From Deltaproteobacteria bacterium (lineage in GTDB: Bacteria; Myxococcota_A; Polyangia; Fen-1088): DNA of 60,455 nucleotides. The DNA lies in assembly GCA_016935975.1 (NCBI GenBank), contig JAFGPX010000288.1, forward strand, positions 1-60,455, given 5' to 3'. The translations under genes and the position numbers were made by a program. The notes beneath the pieces were generated by a model. It made no database searches and was not told the origin of the DNA. It saw nothing but the letters and a program-made list of their open reading frames with translations. The number at the start of each line of letters is the position of its first letter. The stretch's first letter is position 1. This document shows, in pieces, positions 9,825 through 17,862 of this stretch.

Positions 9825-11303
9825 CTATCTCGGCTCGTTCGCGCCTGCGGGGATCGGGGCCGTGCCGGGCGCCCCGGCCGCGGGCGCCGTCCCGGGCGTG
9901 GGAGTGGGAGGCGCGGCCCCGGGAGTCACGGGTACCGCGGTTCCCGGCGCGGGAACCACGGCCCCTGGCCCGGGAACCAGGGCCCCTGGCGCGAGAGCCC
10001 GCGCTGTGGCCGTGGCGGCGGGCGTGGCCGGTGTGGGGACGGCTGGAGCCGGGGGCGTTGCCGCCGGCGGCGCGGGCACGGCTGGAGCCGGGAGCGTTGC
10101 CGCCGGCGGCGCGGGCACGACCGGAGCCGGGGGCGTTGCCGCCGGCGGCGCGGGCACGGCCGGAGGTGGCGCTGGCACGGCCGGAGGTGGCGCAGGGGCC
10201 GGCGGCGGGGGGGGCGGGGGCGCGGGCGGCGTCGCGACCGGCGGCACGGCCGCGGGCGGCGGCGGGGCCGGCACGGGCGGCGGCGCTCGGACAGGCGAAG
10301 GCGGGGGCGCGGCGCGGATCGGTGGGACGGGCTTGGCGGGCGGCGTGGTGGCGAGGAAGGGCGAGGTCTTGAGCCAATGCACGTTGCCCATTCTGGCGAA
10401 GGTGCCGCTCGCGCGAAAACCGACGAAGCCGTCGGGGCGTTTGCCCATCTGCGCCGTCAAATCCATGATGGTGCGCAGCTTCTCCGAGCTGCGCAGCAGG
10501 TTGTCGCTCAGCTTGAAGCGAACGTAGAGATCGACGCGCGAAGTGGAGAGGGGCTGTGCCAGGTGGATCTCGCCCTCGACGGTCGCTTCCAGATCCGGCG
10601 ACTTGAACTGCACGCCTTGCAGGCGGCCGACGCCCTTGTCGACGACGATCTTGCCCGAGTTGTCACCCAGGCGCATCCTGGGCAACCCCAGACCCTCGGC
10701 CAACAGGGGATGGCTGGCGATCACCAGTTTCGCCTTGCCGTCGCCCAACACGCAGGCGTCGCAGGACCAGTCGAGCGTGCCCTTGGCCTCGGACGGCCGC
10801 TTCTTGGGCAGCTTCAGGTTCAGCTTGACGTCTAGCCTACCGGAAGCCGGAAGGTTCGTGGCGTTCTTGAGCCAGGGAATCTCGGCCAGGTCGACTTCCG
10901 CGGCGGCGATCTGGGCCGAGGAATCCTCCTTGCCCGTCTTGATCTTGGCGCCGACCTCGCCCCCGAAGACGTCCATCGACACGCTGAAGGAGCGAGTGCC
11001 GAAGACATAGGACAGAAGCGACCAGCCCAGCGTGGCCTTGTCGACGATGATGCGCGTGGGCTTGCCGCCACTGGCCGAGGGCGCGACCAGGATGATTTCC
11101 TCCAGCGCCATGCCCAACCCCAACGAGGGTCCGGCGTGCTTCGCCTCCATCTGGTAGCCGGCGGCGGCGAGACGGCCGGCCAGACTGTCCCTGAACCGCT
11201 CGTAGGGCAAAGACAGGTAGAAGACGACGCCAAAGACGAACAGGCCGAAGCCGATCATCGCGGCGACCTTGCCCAGCCGGCGGATGCGATCGCTCGTGAC
11301 CAT
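9825..11303 (-). CDS. gspN: Type II secretion protein N with long Pro/Ala-rich tail
   Basis: The protein has 492 residues. An N-terminal membrane anchor (about 12-32) is followed by a GspN-type beta-rich periplasmic domain, with strings such as GGEVGAKIKTG and EIPWLKNATNLP typical of the family. From about residue 325 the protein is a run of roughly 165 residues of Pro, Ala and Val, which is unusual for GspN (normally about 250-300 residues). It is the last gene of the T2SS operon. The stop lies 4 bp from the stop of the convergent PilX-like gene, with no terminator between. GspN is accessory in the systems where it has been studied. Confidence 0.85.
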   Translation of the reverse strand: MVTSDRIRRLGKVAAMIGFGLFVFGVVFYLSLPYERFRDSLAGRLAAAGYQMEAKHAGPSLGLGMALEEIILVAPSASGGKPTRIIVDKATLGWSLLSYVFGTRSFSVSMDVFGGEVGAKIKTGKEDSSAQIAAAEVDLAEIPWLKNATNLPASGRLDVKLNLKLPKKRPSEAKGTLDWSCDACVLGDGKAKLVIASHPLLAEGLGLPRMRLGDNSGKIVVDKGVGRLQGVQFKSPDLEATVEGEIHLAQPLSTSRVDLYVRFKLSDNLLRSSEKLRTIMDLTAQMGKRPDGFVGFRASGTFARMGNVHWLKTSPFLATTPPAKPVPPIRAAPPPSPVRAPPPVPAPPPPAAVPPVATPPAPPPPPPPAPAPPPAVPAPPPAVPAPPAATPPAPVVPAPPAATLPAPAVPAPPAATPPAPAVPTPATPAATATARALAPGALVPGPGAVVPAPGTAVPVTPGAAPPTPTPGTAPAAGAPGTAPIPAGANEPR

Positions 11304-11306
11304 CCG

Positions 11307-11948
11307 CTAGCCCTTGCCCTTTCCCGCGCCCTTGCCACCTGGCTTCTTGCCGCCCTCTTTGAGCCGCTCGAAGGTCGTGGCGGTCAAGTCCACGTCGACG
11401 GTGGACCCGTCCCCGCCGAAGCTGCGCCGGATGCCGAGACGGGTGATGAGCACGAGCGCGCGGCCGGTCTCCACCTTGCTCAAGAAGGTGGCCAGCGACT
11501 TGAGATCGACCTTGCGCAGTTTCACGTCCAGGCTGTGCTCGACGTAGCGCTTGCCCGCCGGGGCCGGGGGGCGATCCGCGGTTTCCGGGATCTGGATGCC
11601 GGCATCCTTGGCCGCGGCCTCCAGATCCGCGGCCAACTGCGGCGGCTCGGTGCCGATGCGCAAGGCGTGCGCCTCGGCGCGCGCTTTGGCGTCGCGATAC
11701 TTGTCGCTGTGCTTGGCGATGGCCTCGATGGCGTCGCGCATGTCCTGGTTTTCCTGGCGCATGACCTGCAAGGCATCGAAGACCAGGTAGCCGACGATGA
11801 GCACGGCACAGCCGACGAGCGCGCCGCCGAGCGCCAGCAACAAGCGGCGCTCGCGCGCGGAAATGCGGTTCCATTCGGCGGCGAAGTACACGAGCGGCCG
11901 GCCCACCAGGTTGCGGATTCTGTCGAAGACGCGCTTGAGCGATTTCAT
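11307..11948 (-). CDS. gspM: Type II secretion protein M
   Basis: The protein has 213 residues: a cytoplasmic N-terminus of about 33 residues, one membrane helix (about 35-57, LLLALGGALVGCAVLIVGYL), then a predicted coiled coil and a small ferredoxin-like periplasmic domain. The end is Lys/Gly-rich. This matches GspM, which pairs with GspL in the inner-membrane platform. It lies 7 bp after gspL and 3 bp before gspN. Confidence 0.88.
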   Translation of the reverse strand: MKSLKRVFDRIRNLVGRPLVYFAAEWNRISARERRLLLALGGALVGCAVLIVGYLVFDALQVMRQENQDMRDAIEAIAKHSDKYRDAKARAEAHALRIGTEPPQLAADLEAAAKDAGIQIPETADRPPAPAGKRYVEHSLDVKLRKVDLKSLATFLSKVETGRALVLITRLGIRRSFGGDGSTVDVDLTATTFERLKEGGKKPGGKGAGKGKG

Positions 11949-11955
11949 GGCTACC

Positions 11956-13569
11956 TCATGGGCACTTTGCGGCGATGCTCAGGCTGAACTGCTTGGCGCC
12001 ATCCGAGACTTCGCTGATGGGCCCCTTGCTGATTTCCTCGAAGCACTCGATCTCCTTGAGCTTGGCCACGATCTCGTCGACCGCGGCGGCCGAGTCGATG
12101 GTGCCCTTGATGGTGGTCTTCTTGGGCCGGATATCGAGATCCTCGACGTTGATCTGGACCTTCTCGGACGGCGGGATCTTTTTCGAAATGGCATCGAGCA
12201 AATCGTAGGCCGTGGCCTTGGGCAACGGCGCCATCTCGTCGCGGAAGCTACGCTTGAGCGCCGCCGTCACGTCGGCCGCTTCCATGCGCGCGGCGCCGAA
12301 CAGCTCCTTGGTCGCGCTTTCGAACTGCGTCTGCAGCACCTTCTGCTCGGCCGACAGGCGACGCAGGGTGATGGTGGCGTGGATGCCGATGCAAGCGACG
12401 AGCGACGCCAAAAGCACGACGAGATGTGAGGCGCGCTGCCGCACGATGGAGAAGCTGGCGCGGTACTGGAACTCGCCCCGACGCAGGTCGAGCTCCTTGT
12501 GACCCCGGGCCGCCGTCCGGGCGATGCTGTCGGCCAGCACGAAGCGATCGGCCTCCGGGGCCTCCAGCTCCGCGCCCAGCGGCTGGCCGTCCGGACCGGC
12601 CTTGGGCTCGGGCGCAGAAAGCAGAGGTCGCACGGGCAGGCCGATCTCGTCCTCGAGATAGCCCGCCAGGTTGCCGAGCCGCGCACCGCCGCCCGCGAGC
12701 AGGATCTCCTCGACGGGCGCCTTGTCCCGACTCGCGAAGCTCGCCAGGGTCTGGCGAAAGTCGCGCAGCCAGGGCTCCATCGCCGGGCGCAGGATGGCAT
12801 CGACGCGGATCTCGACACCGGACACCGCGGGCCGAGCCCGGCTGGCCAGAAAGCCCATCTGTGCCTTGCCCTGCTCGGCCTGCTCCCAGGTCCAAGCCCC
12901 GTGCGAAGCGAGCTCGAGGGCGCGCGTCGGATCCTCGCCGCCGTGGAGCAGCGTGCGCGCGAAGACCGCCTCGTCGCCCACCACGAAACAGACGTTGGTG
13001 CGGCGGTGTCCGATGTCGGCGACGACTCGGCAGGCCGGCGGCGCGTCGTCGGTCGCCACGGCGGGGCTGCGCGGGCGGTAGAGCAACGGCGCCACGTAGA
13101 TCGACCTCGGCTCCGCGCCCGCGGCCTGCATGGCGGCCAGGAACTCGCGCACGTCCTCGATGCGTGCCGCCACTACCAACGCGCGGCAGCCCTCGTCGCC
13201 CTTCGCGACTTGTCCGCGCGCCGAGAGCACGCGATGGTCGAGGATTACATCGTTGAGCTCGTGGATGATCTGCCCTTCCATCTCGTAGCCCACCACCTGC
13301 TCGATCTTGCGCGCGTCCGCGAAGGGCAGCTCGAGCACGCGCAAAGTGAGCATGTCCCCCGGCAGGGCCAGATAGACGGTGGTGCCGCCCGGCAGGCGCG
13401 CGCAGCCCAGACGCAGGGCCTCACGCTGGCGCAGGACGAGCGGCCGCTCGTCGACCGGCAGGCGCTCCTCGTAGATCGAGGCGACCCGGGTGTGGCGAAA
13501 CCCGACTTCGAGGACGGCGAATTTGACCGACCAGGTGCCGAGATCGATTCCCGTGATGGTATGGGCCAT
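11956..13569 (-). CDS. gspL: Type II secretion protein L (PilM-like cytoplasmic domain)
   Basis: The protein has 537 residues. The N-terminal part is an actin-like fold resembling PilM and GspL (GIDLGTWSVKFAVLEVG near residues 8-24, and LAGGGARLGNLAGYLED in the second lobe). One membrane helix lies near residues 382-402 (VVLLASLVACIGIHA), followed by a small periplasmic domain. GspL recruits the ATPase GspE to the inner membrane and contacts GspM. It is longer than enterobacterial GspL (about 400 residues), mainly because the actin-like part is complete, as is usual in this phylum. Confidence 0.9.
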   Translation of the reverse strand: MAHTITGIDLGTWSVKFAVLEVGFRHTRVASIYEERLPVDERPLVLRQREALRLGCARLPGGTTVYLALPGDMLTLRVLELPFADARKIEQVVGYEMEGQIIHELNDVILDHRVLSARGQVAKGDEGCRALVVAARIEDVREFLAAMQAAGAEPRSIYVAPLLYRPRSPAVATDDAPPACRVVADIGHRRTNVCFVVGDEAVFARTLLHGGEDPTRALELASHGAWTWEQAEQGKAQMGFLASRARPAVSGVEIRVDAILRPAMEPWLRDFRQTLASFASRDKAPVEEILLAGGGARLGNLAGYLEDEIGLPVRPLLSAPEPKAGPDGQPLGAELEAPEADRFVLADSIARTAARGHKELDLRRGEFQYRASFSIVRQRASHLVVLLASLVACIGIHATITLRRLSAEQKVLQTQFESATKELFGAARMEAADVTAALKRSFRDEMAPLPKATAYDLLDAISKKIPPSEKVQINVEDLDIRPKKTTIKGTIDSAAAVDEIVAKLKEIECFEEISKGPISEVSDGAKQFSLSIAAKCP

Positions 13570-13576
13570 GGTGCTT

Positions 13577-14989
13577 CTATTCCTCTCGCCAGTACTGAAT
13601 GACGCCAGCGGCTTTCTCGTTGGCGGGATCGACGGTGACCGGGTTGTCGGGGGTGCGCGCGGTGTCGAGGATCGCGGTGATGCGCTTCTTGACCTTGCCG
13701 GACTCGCCGGTGGCCACGACCCGGTACACGCGCGGCGGCCCCACGTAGGCCACCGTGGCCAGCTGCGCCTTGTTGATGTTGACGCCGGTCAGGTTCTGCA
13801 TCATCTGAAAACGTGGATCGTCTTTCGACAGCGAGGCGGCCGGCTCGGTGAGCACCCTGATCACGGTGTCGAGGCTGGAAAAGCCCACGGCGACGCCGCG
13901 TTCGCACAGCACGCTGACTAGAGGATAGAGGCGGTCGTCGTCGAGGATGGACGGGTCTTCCGGGATCTTGCTGGGGTCGGGGATGAGCGCCGCGCGCACC
14001 AGGCCCACGAGGAGCGGCGTGCAATCGCCCTTGATCGAGGCCAGGTTGACCCGGCAGTTCTGGTCGGGGTCGCTGGCGTAGGTGGTGAGGTAGGGCCGGA
14101 AGGCCTCGGCGAAATCCGCGTTCATCCCGCGCACCAGGCTCGTCTCGCCGACGGTGTCGTAGTAGTTGTCGTGGGCCAGGTAGGGATCCGAGCGCTGATC
14201 GTAGCGATAGTCCTCGGGTCCGGCCGCGTTGGCGTCGATGCTGAACATCTGCTCGTCGCTGTCGGACCAATCCAAGAGAGCGCGCGCCAGGTCGACGCGG
14301 TCCACGTAGCGGCCTTCCGCATCCGGGGTCGAGAAGAGCAGATCGTAGCGGGGCGACATGGTCAACGCCGAAAGCAGTCGAAAGACGGTGAGCTGGCGAG
14401 CCCGCATGGGGGCCGGCCCCGCTCCGCAGTTGATGTCGATCTTCCCGTCCTCGTTGGTGATCTCGGCGCTCATTCTGCCCGGCACGAGATCGAGCCCCGT
14501 GGCCTCGGTGGTGTCGATGCCGACCAGGGTGCCCAGCAAGGCCACGTCGGTCTTGTTGCCGCTGAAGAACCCCAGCAGCGGACCGGTGTAGTCGGTGACC
14601 CGCAAGCTGATCCCGAGATCCTCCCCGGCCATCTCGTTCAGCATGTCCTGCGCGGTCCGCATGACCGGCTCGACGAATTTGAGCTGGATCTTGATGAGCA
14701 GGCGCGACAGCGACATGGCCGAGCGCGCCAGGTAGTGGGCGCGGACCTCGTCGCGCGCGTTGGCCGCCTGCGAGAGATCGACCGTGGTGCCGTACGCGAA
14801 CTGCCCCACCATGGCGATGAGCAAGGACAACGCCGAGATGGTCACCAGCAAGGCCACCCCGCTCTCCCCGTCCCGCGGCCGGCGGCGGCGCGACACGAGC
14901 GTCGCGCACAGCGAAGCGAGCGCTCCGCTCCCTCGTCCCGCGCGGCGGGGGGAGGGTCGGATCGAGGAAGCTTTCGCCGAAGTAGACAT
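13577..14989 (-). CDS. gspK: Type II secretion minor pseudopilin K
   Basis: The ATG at 14989 gives 470 residues; GspK is usually about 320. After a leader of about 44 residues comes G|VALLVTISALSLL. It lacks Glu at mature position 5, as is normal for GspK, the tip pseudopilin. The globular part has the GspK pattern EITNEDGKIDINCGAG, an acidic ion-binding-like stretch and DWSDSDEQMF. The leader is unusually long, Arg/Ser-rich and encoded by GC-rich DNA that resembles an intergenic repeat. It starts 2 bp after the gspJ stop. Confidence 0.9.
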   Translation of the reverse strand: MSTSAKASSIRPSPRRAGRGSGALASLCATLVSRRRRPRDGESGVALLVTISALSLLIAMVGQFAYGTTVDLSQAANARDEVRAHYLARSAMSLSRLLIKIQLKFVEPVMRTAQDMLNEMAGEDLGISLRVTDYTGPLLGFFSGNKTDVALLGTLVGIDTTEATGLDLVPGRMSAEITNEDGKIDINCGAGPAPMRARQLTVFRLLSALTMSPRYDLLFSTPDAEGRYVDRVDLARALLDWSDSDEQMFSIDANAAGPEDYRYDQRSDPYLAHDNYYDTVGETSLVRGMNADFAEAFRPYLTTYASDPDQNCRVNLASIKGDCTPLLVGLVRAALIPDPSKIPEDPSILDDDRLYPLVSVLCERGVAVGFSSLDTVIRVLTEPAASLSKDDPRFQMMQNLTGVNINKAQLATVAYVGPPRVYRVVATGESGKVKKRITAILDTARTPDNPVTVDPANEKAAGVIQYWREE

Positions 14990-14991
14990 GA

Positions 14992-15930
14992 CTAGGAACG
15001 GCCCGGGCGGTAGTCCACCTTTTCGAGGACGTGCAGGCGAGCGATGCTGACCAAGGAAAAGGGCAGGCCGCGCTCGTCGAGCACGGTGAGGGCGATGCGA
15101 ACCTGCGTGGGCAGGTACTGCTGGCCGTCGGCCGTGGTGGTGTCCCAATCTTCGCGCCATTCCTTCTGCTTGTAGTCGTAGTAGGCGAACTTCAGGCGCG
15201 AGACGGCCGGGCAGAGCAGATAGGTTTCGCCCGGAATCAGCAGGGGATCCTTGGCCTCCAGCCGCCGCGTCTCCCGCCGCATGAGGTTGGTCACCATCGG
15301 GTCGTCGGGATCTTGCGTGGTGAAGTAGTGCACCAGGGCCGTGTCGCCCTCGGCCGCGTCGGCGCGCATGCGCTGGTGCCCGAACCACGAGAAACGCAGC
15401 TCGTCGAATTCGTTGTGCGAGGTGCCCGAGAACATGGTGCGCCGTTCTTGCGTGCCGGACGCCTCGTGCGTGACGAAGGCCATCTCGATTTCGCGGCTCA
15501 TGCGCATGAGCGCCACGCGCAGGGTGTGCGTGCGGTCCTGGGCCTTCTCGACGCGCTGCTTGACCCTCGCGGTCTGCGCGTAGGTGCCCCACACCAGCGA
15601 CGTCACGAGGACCAGCAGGGCGAGCGCCAGCATGATCTCGATGAGCGTGAAGCCCGCTGCCGCGGGCGAGATCCTTGCCGACCGAAGACGTCGGCCGCCC
15701 GCCTTCTCGGTGAGAAGCGAAGCCCGTCGGATGCGCGACGGCCAGACCGGAAGTAGCCACAGAGGACGCGGAAACCGGAACGGAATCGGTTTCCCGGATC
15801 CTGATCCGACCTCTTCCTCCCTCCTCCGGCTCTGGGCTCTCCGTCCTCTCTGCGCTCTCTGTGGTGAAAGATCCGGAAACCGTCCGCCCTCCGGAACGCG
15901 GGATGCGGATCGAAGCTGGACACGGCTCAT
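14992..15930 (-). CDS. gspJ: Type II secretion minor pseudopilin J with a repeat inside its leader
   Basis: The ATG at 15930 overlaps the gspI stop as ATGA, giving 312 residues. The pseudopilin motif G|FTLIEIMLALALLVL starts only at residue 94, so the prepilin leader is 93 residues instead of the usual 6-30. Leader residues about 22-58 are encoded by a palindromic repeat (15757-15864) that also occurs elsewhere in this window. No ATG, GTG or TTG codon is in frame between the repeat and the cleavage site, so a shorter protein would need a non-standard start. The globular part has standard GspJ features (DELRFSWFGHQRM, LLCPAVSRLKFAYYD). GspJ forms the tip complex with GspI and GspK. Confidence 0.85.
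   Translation of the reverse strand: MSRVQLRSASRVPEGGRFPDLSPQRAQRGRRAQSRRREEEVGSGSGKPIPFRFPRPLWLLPVWPSRIRRASLLTEKAGGRRLRSARISPAAAGFTLIEIMLALALLVLVTSLVWGTYAQTARVKQRVEKAQDRTHTLRVALMRMSREIEMAFVTHEASGTQERRTMFSGTSHNEFDELRFSWFGHQRMRADAAEGDTALVHYFTTQDPDDPMVTNLMRRETRRLEAKDPLLIPGETYLLCPAVSRLKFAYYDYKQKEWREDWDTTTADGQQYLPTQVRIALTVLDERGLPFSLVSIARLHVLEKVDYRPGRS
15757..15864. repeat. Dispersed palindromic repeat, copy A (inside gspJ)
   Basis: The ends are CCACAGAG and CTCTGTGG, perfect inverted repeats 108 bp apart. The centre contains CCGGATCCTGATCCGA, and right-arm strings such as GCGCTCTCTGTGGTGA recur at 24788-24803. The copy is in frame within gspJ, has no stop codon in that frame and encodes part of the Arg-rich leader. 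Related copies lie at 24601-24726 and 55442-55556. Confidence 0.8.
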
Positions 15931-16598
15931 TTCTTCACCGCCGAGGGAGTGGTTGCCTTGGGCGTGGTGCTCGTGCTGGTCTTGGTCGCGGTGCCGCTGG
16001 CCGTGCCGGTCGCGCCGGTGGCCGCCAGCGTGACGGCGTCTTCCAAGCGCGCCGGGTCGGTCAGGAAGTTCACCACCTCGAAGGACTGATCCGGCTTGCC
16101 CGCCTCGTCCCACATCACGCGCACCGTGAGCTTGCGCACCGACTCCTGCAGGCCCAGGCGAATCGGATCCATCAGCGTGGCCATGAAGCCCCCCATGAAG
16201 CCCGACAGGATCTCCATGGGGTTGTCCGAGCGGGTGGCCTGGTTGGCGACATCCTGCACCTTCTGGGTGACGTCGGCGGGCAGCTCGATGCGCTCGACGT
16301 TCGAGTACCAGCGGAAGTGCGGGAAGCCTTCCTCGGCAAAGGTGCCTTCGTCCTCGCCATCCATCTCGGCGAAGCCGTATTCGAGCAGGCTTTGTTCCAT
16401 CATGGAGATGTGGCTGCGGGCCAGGAAGGTGGCGACCGTGATCATGCGCGCGTGGTTGGCCGCGACCACGTTGCCGGTCACGATGCGCGATAGAACCACC
16501 AGCGCCATGGCCAGGATGGCGATGGACACCAGGACTTCGAGCAGCGAGAAGCCGCCGTCCCGGCCGCGTGTCGCCCTGACGCCGATGGGGGCTGTCAT
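15927..16598 (-). CDS. gspI: Type II secretion minor pseudopilin I
   Basis: The ATG at 16598 overlaps the gspH stop (ATGA). The product has 223 residues: leader MTAPIGVRATRGRDGG, cleavage site before FSLLEVLVSIAILAM with Glu5, then a globular domain. GspI starts assembly of the minor-pseudopilin tip with GspJ and GspK. The protein is longer than the usual 120 residues, with an insertion around residues 65-150 and a Thr/Ser-rich tail of about 30 residues. Confidence 0.88.
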   Translation of the reverse strand: MTAPIGVRATRGRDGGFSLLEVLVSIAILAMALVVLSRIVTGNVVAANHARMITVATFLARSHISMMEQSLLEYGFAEMDGEDEGTFAEEGFPHFRWYSNVERIELPADVTQKVQDVANQATRSDNPMEILSGFMGGFMATLMDPIRLGLQESVRKLTVRVMWDEAGKPDQSFEVVNFLTDPARLEDAVTLAATGATGTASGTATKTSTSTTPKATTPSAVKK

Positions 16599-17404
16599 TG
16601 CACGATCGCCTCTCCGGTGTCGTCCACCTGCTCGCCGAGGTTCGGCTCGACGAACGAGTTCTTGACGCTGACCCGGCCGGTCAAGGGATGAACCACCAGC
16701 GAATAGTAGGCTTCGCGCTTCTTGTCCGTCAGATGGATGACCGCCGCCTCGGTCATGCCCAGGGGGAAAAAGTAGAGGTAGCCCTGGCCGGCCGCCAGAG
16801 GCTCGTCGAGACGTGGCGTGTAGATGTCGCCGAGCACGACGCTGGATTTCAGCGTGATGGGCTTGACCGCGGTCTCGCGGAAGGTGGCGAACTTGGCCCG
16901 CTTGGGCATGAAGGGCTTGGGCATGTACTTGCTGGGGATCGCCCCGGAGCCGAAGAAGGCCTCCTTCTCCGCCGCCTGGCGCTCGATCTCCTCCTCCTCG
17001 GCGATCTTCTCGGCCTCTCGCCGACGGGTCTCGTCGGTCTCCTTGCCGGCGGCGAAGATGAAGGGATCGTCGGACATCTCGGCCCAGTACTTGCCGTTGT
17101 CGAAATCGAGCACCAGCCGGTGGACCTTGCCGGTGGTCGAGGCCCGGTCGAAAAGGTAGCGAATGCTGCCTGCCATGCGGGAGGCGGTGCTGCGCAGATC
17201 GGTCTTGGCGAAAACACGCAGGCCGGTGGCCGTCACCACGGTGACGAGCGCGATGATGGCGAACACGGCCATCACCTCCATGAGGGTGAAGCCGCGCGCT
17301 CGATCGTGATGGGGGGAGGGTTCCCAACCCCTCCCGCGCTCTGGCTTCGGCGAGCCGAGCTCGCCTGCGCCAACGCGTTCCATTTGCCTGCGTCGCCGGT
17401 CCAC
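16595..17404 (-). CDS. gspH: Type II secretion minor pseudopilin H
   Basis: The protein has 269 residues from the GTG at 17404; the in-frame ATG at 17383 is an equally good start (262 residues). The motif G|FTLMEVMAVFAIIALV with Glu5 follows a 37- or 30-residue leader. The leader DNA holds a hairpin (GGGAGGG at 17314-17320 facing CCCTCCC at 17329-17335). A highly charged, probably coiled segment (EKIAEEEEIERQAAEKEA) interrupts the globular domain. GspH is usually about 170 residues, so this one is enlarged. GspH sits under the tip complex of the pseudopilus. Confidence 0.86.
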   Translation of the reverse strand: MDRRRRQMERVGAGELGSPKPERGRGWEPSPHHDRARGFTLMEVMAVFAIIALVTVVTATGLRVFAKTDLRSTASRMAGSIRYLFDRASTTGKVHRLVLDFDNGKYWAEMSDDPFIFAAGKETDETRRREAEKIAEEEEIERQAAEKEAFFGSGAIPSKYMPKPFMPKRAKFATFRETAVKPITLKSSVVLGDIYTPRLDEPLAAGQGYLYFFPLGMTEAAVIHLTDKKREAYYSLVVHPLTGRVSVKNSFVEPNLGEQVDDTGEAIVQ

Positions 17405-17416
17405 GGTGCGTGTTGC

Positions 17417-17833
17417 CTACTGTTCCGCCGCCTTGATGTCGTCCTTGGTCCCTTCCTGGCCGTCCGGACCCAAGGAGACGATGTCGAAACCATCGGTGTT
17501 GATCTGGCCCGGACAGCGCAGGATGTAGTCGCGGTTCCACGGATCCTTGCGCTTCTGCGGCATGTACTTCTGCGCCACCAAATCGTCCACGCTCTTGGGG
17601 CACTCGTTGTTGTTGTCGGTCATGTACTGGATGGTCTTCTGCGCGATCTCGTTCACCGCGATCTGCGCGGTCTTGACCTGGGCCCGCTTCCAGTTCGAGT
17701 ACACGCCCACGCCGACGACCGACATGACCAGCCCGATGATGGCGAGCACGATCATGATTTCGAGCATGGTCATGCCCCGCTGCACCTGGCGCCCCGCACG
17801 ACGGGCGGCGCGCATCACGTTCACTTCCTTCAT
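17417..17833 (-). CDS. gspG: Type II secretion major pseudopilin G
   Basis: The ATG at 17833 is preceded by a strong AAGGAGA ribosome-binding site and gives 138 residues. A basic leader of about 20 residues ends at G|MTMLEIMIVLAIIGLV with Glu5. The mature part has the GspG signatures DPWNRDYI and FDIVSLGPDGQEGTKDDI, the second being the calcium-binding loop. This is the major subunit of the T2SS pseudopilus. It lies 29 bp after gspF, the widest gap in the operon, and its strong ribosome-binding site fits the need for more of this subunit. Confidence 0.95.
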   Translation of the reverse strand: MKEVNVMRAARRAGRQVQRGMTMLEIMIVLAIIGLVMSVVGVGVYSNWKRAQVKTAQIAVNEIAQKTIQYMTDNNNECPKSVDDLVAQKYMPQKRKDPWNRDYILRCPGQINTDGFDIVSLGPDGQEGTKDDIKAAEQ

Positions 17834-17862
17834 GGCACTCTCCTTTTCCTGTGTATGCGTCA

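Noticed and set aside
15652-15756. A shorter gspJ start just before the cleavage site
   Set aside because: Only a CTG is available in frame; no ATG, GTG or TTG, and the ATGA overlap at 15927-15930 is a better start signal.
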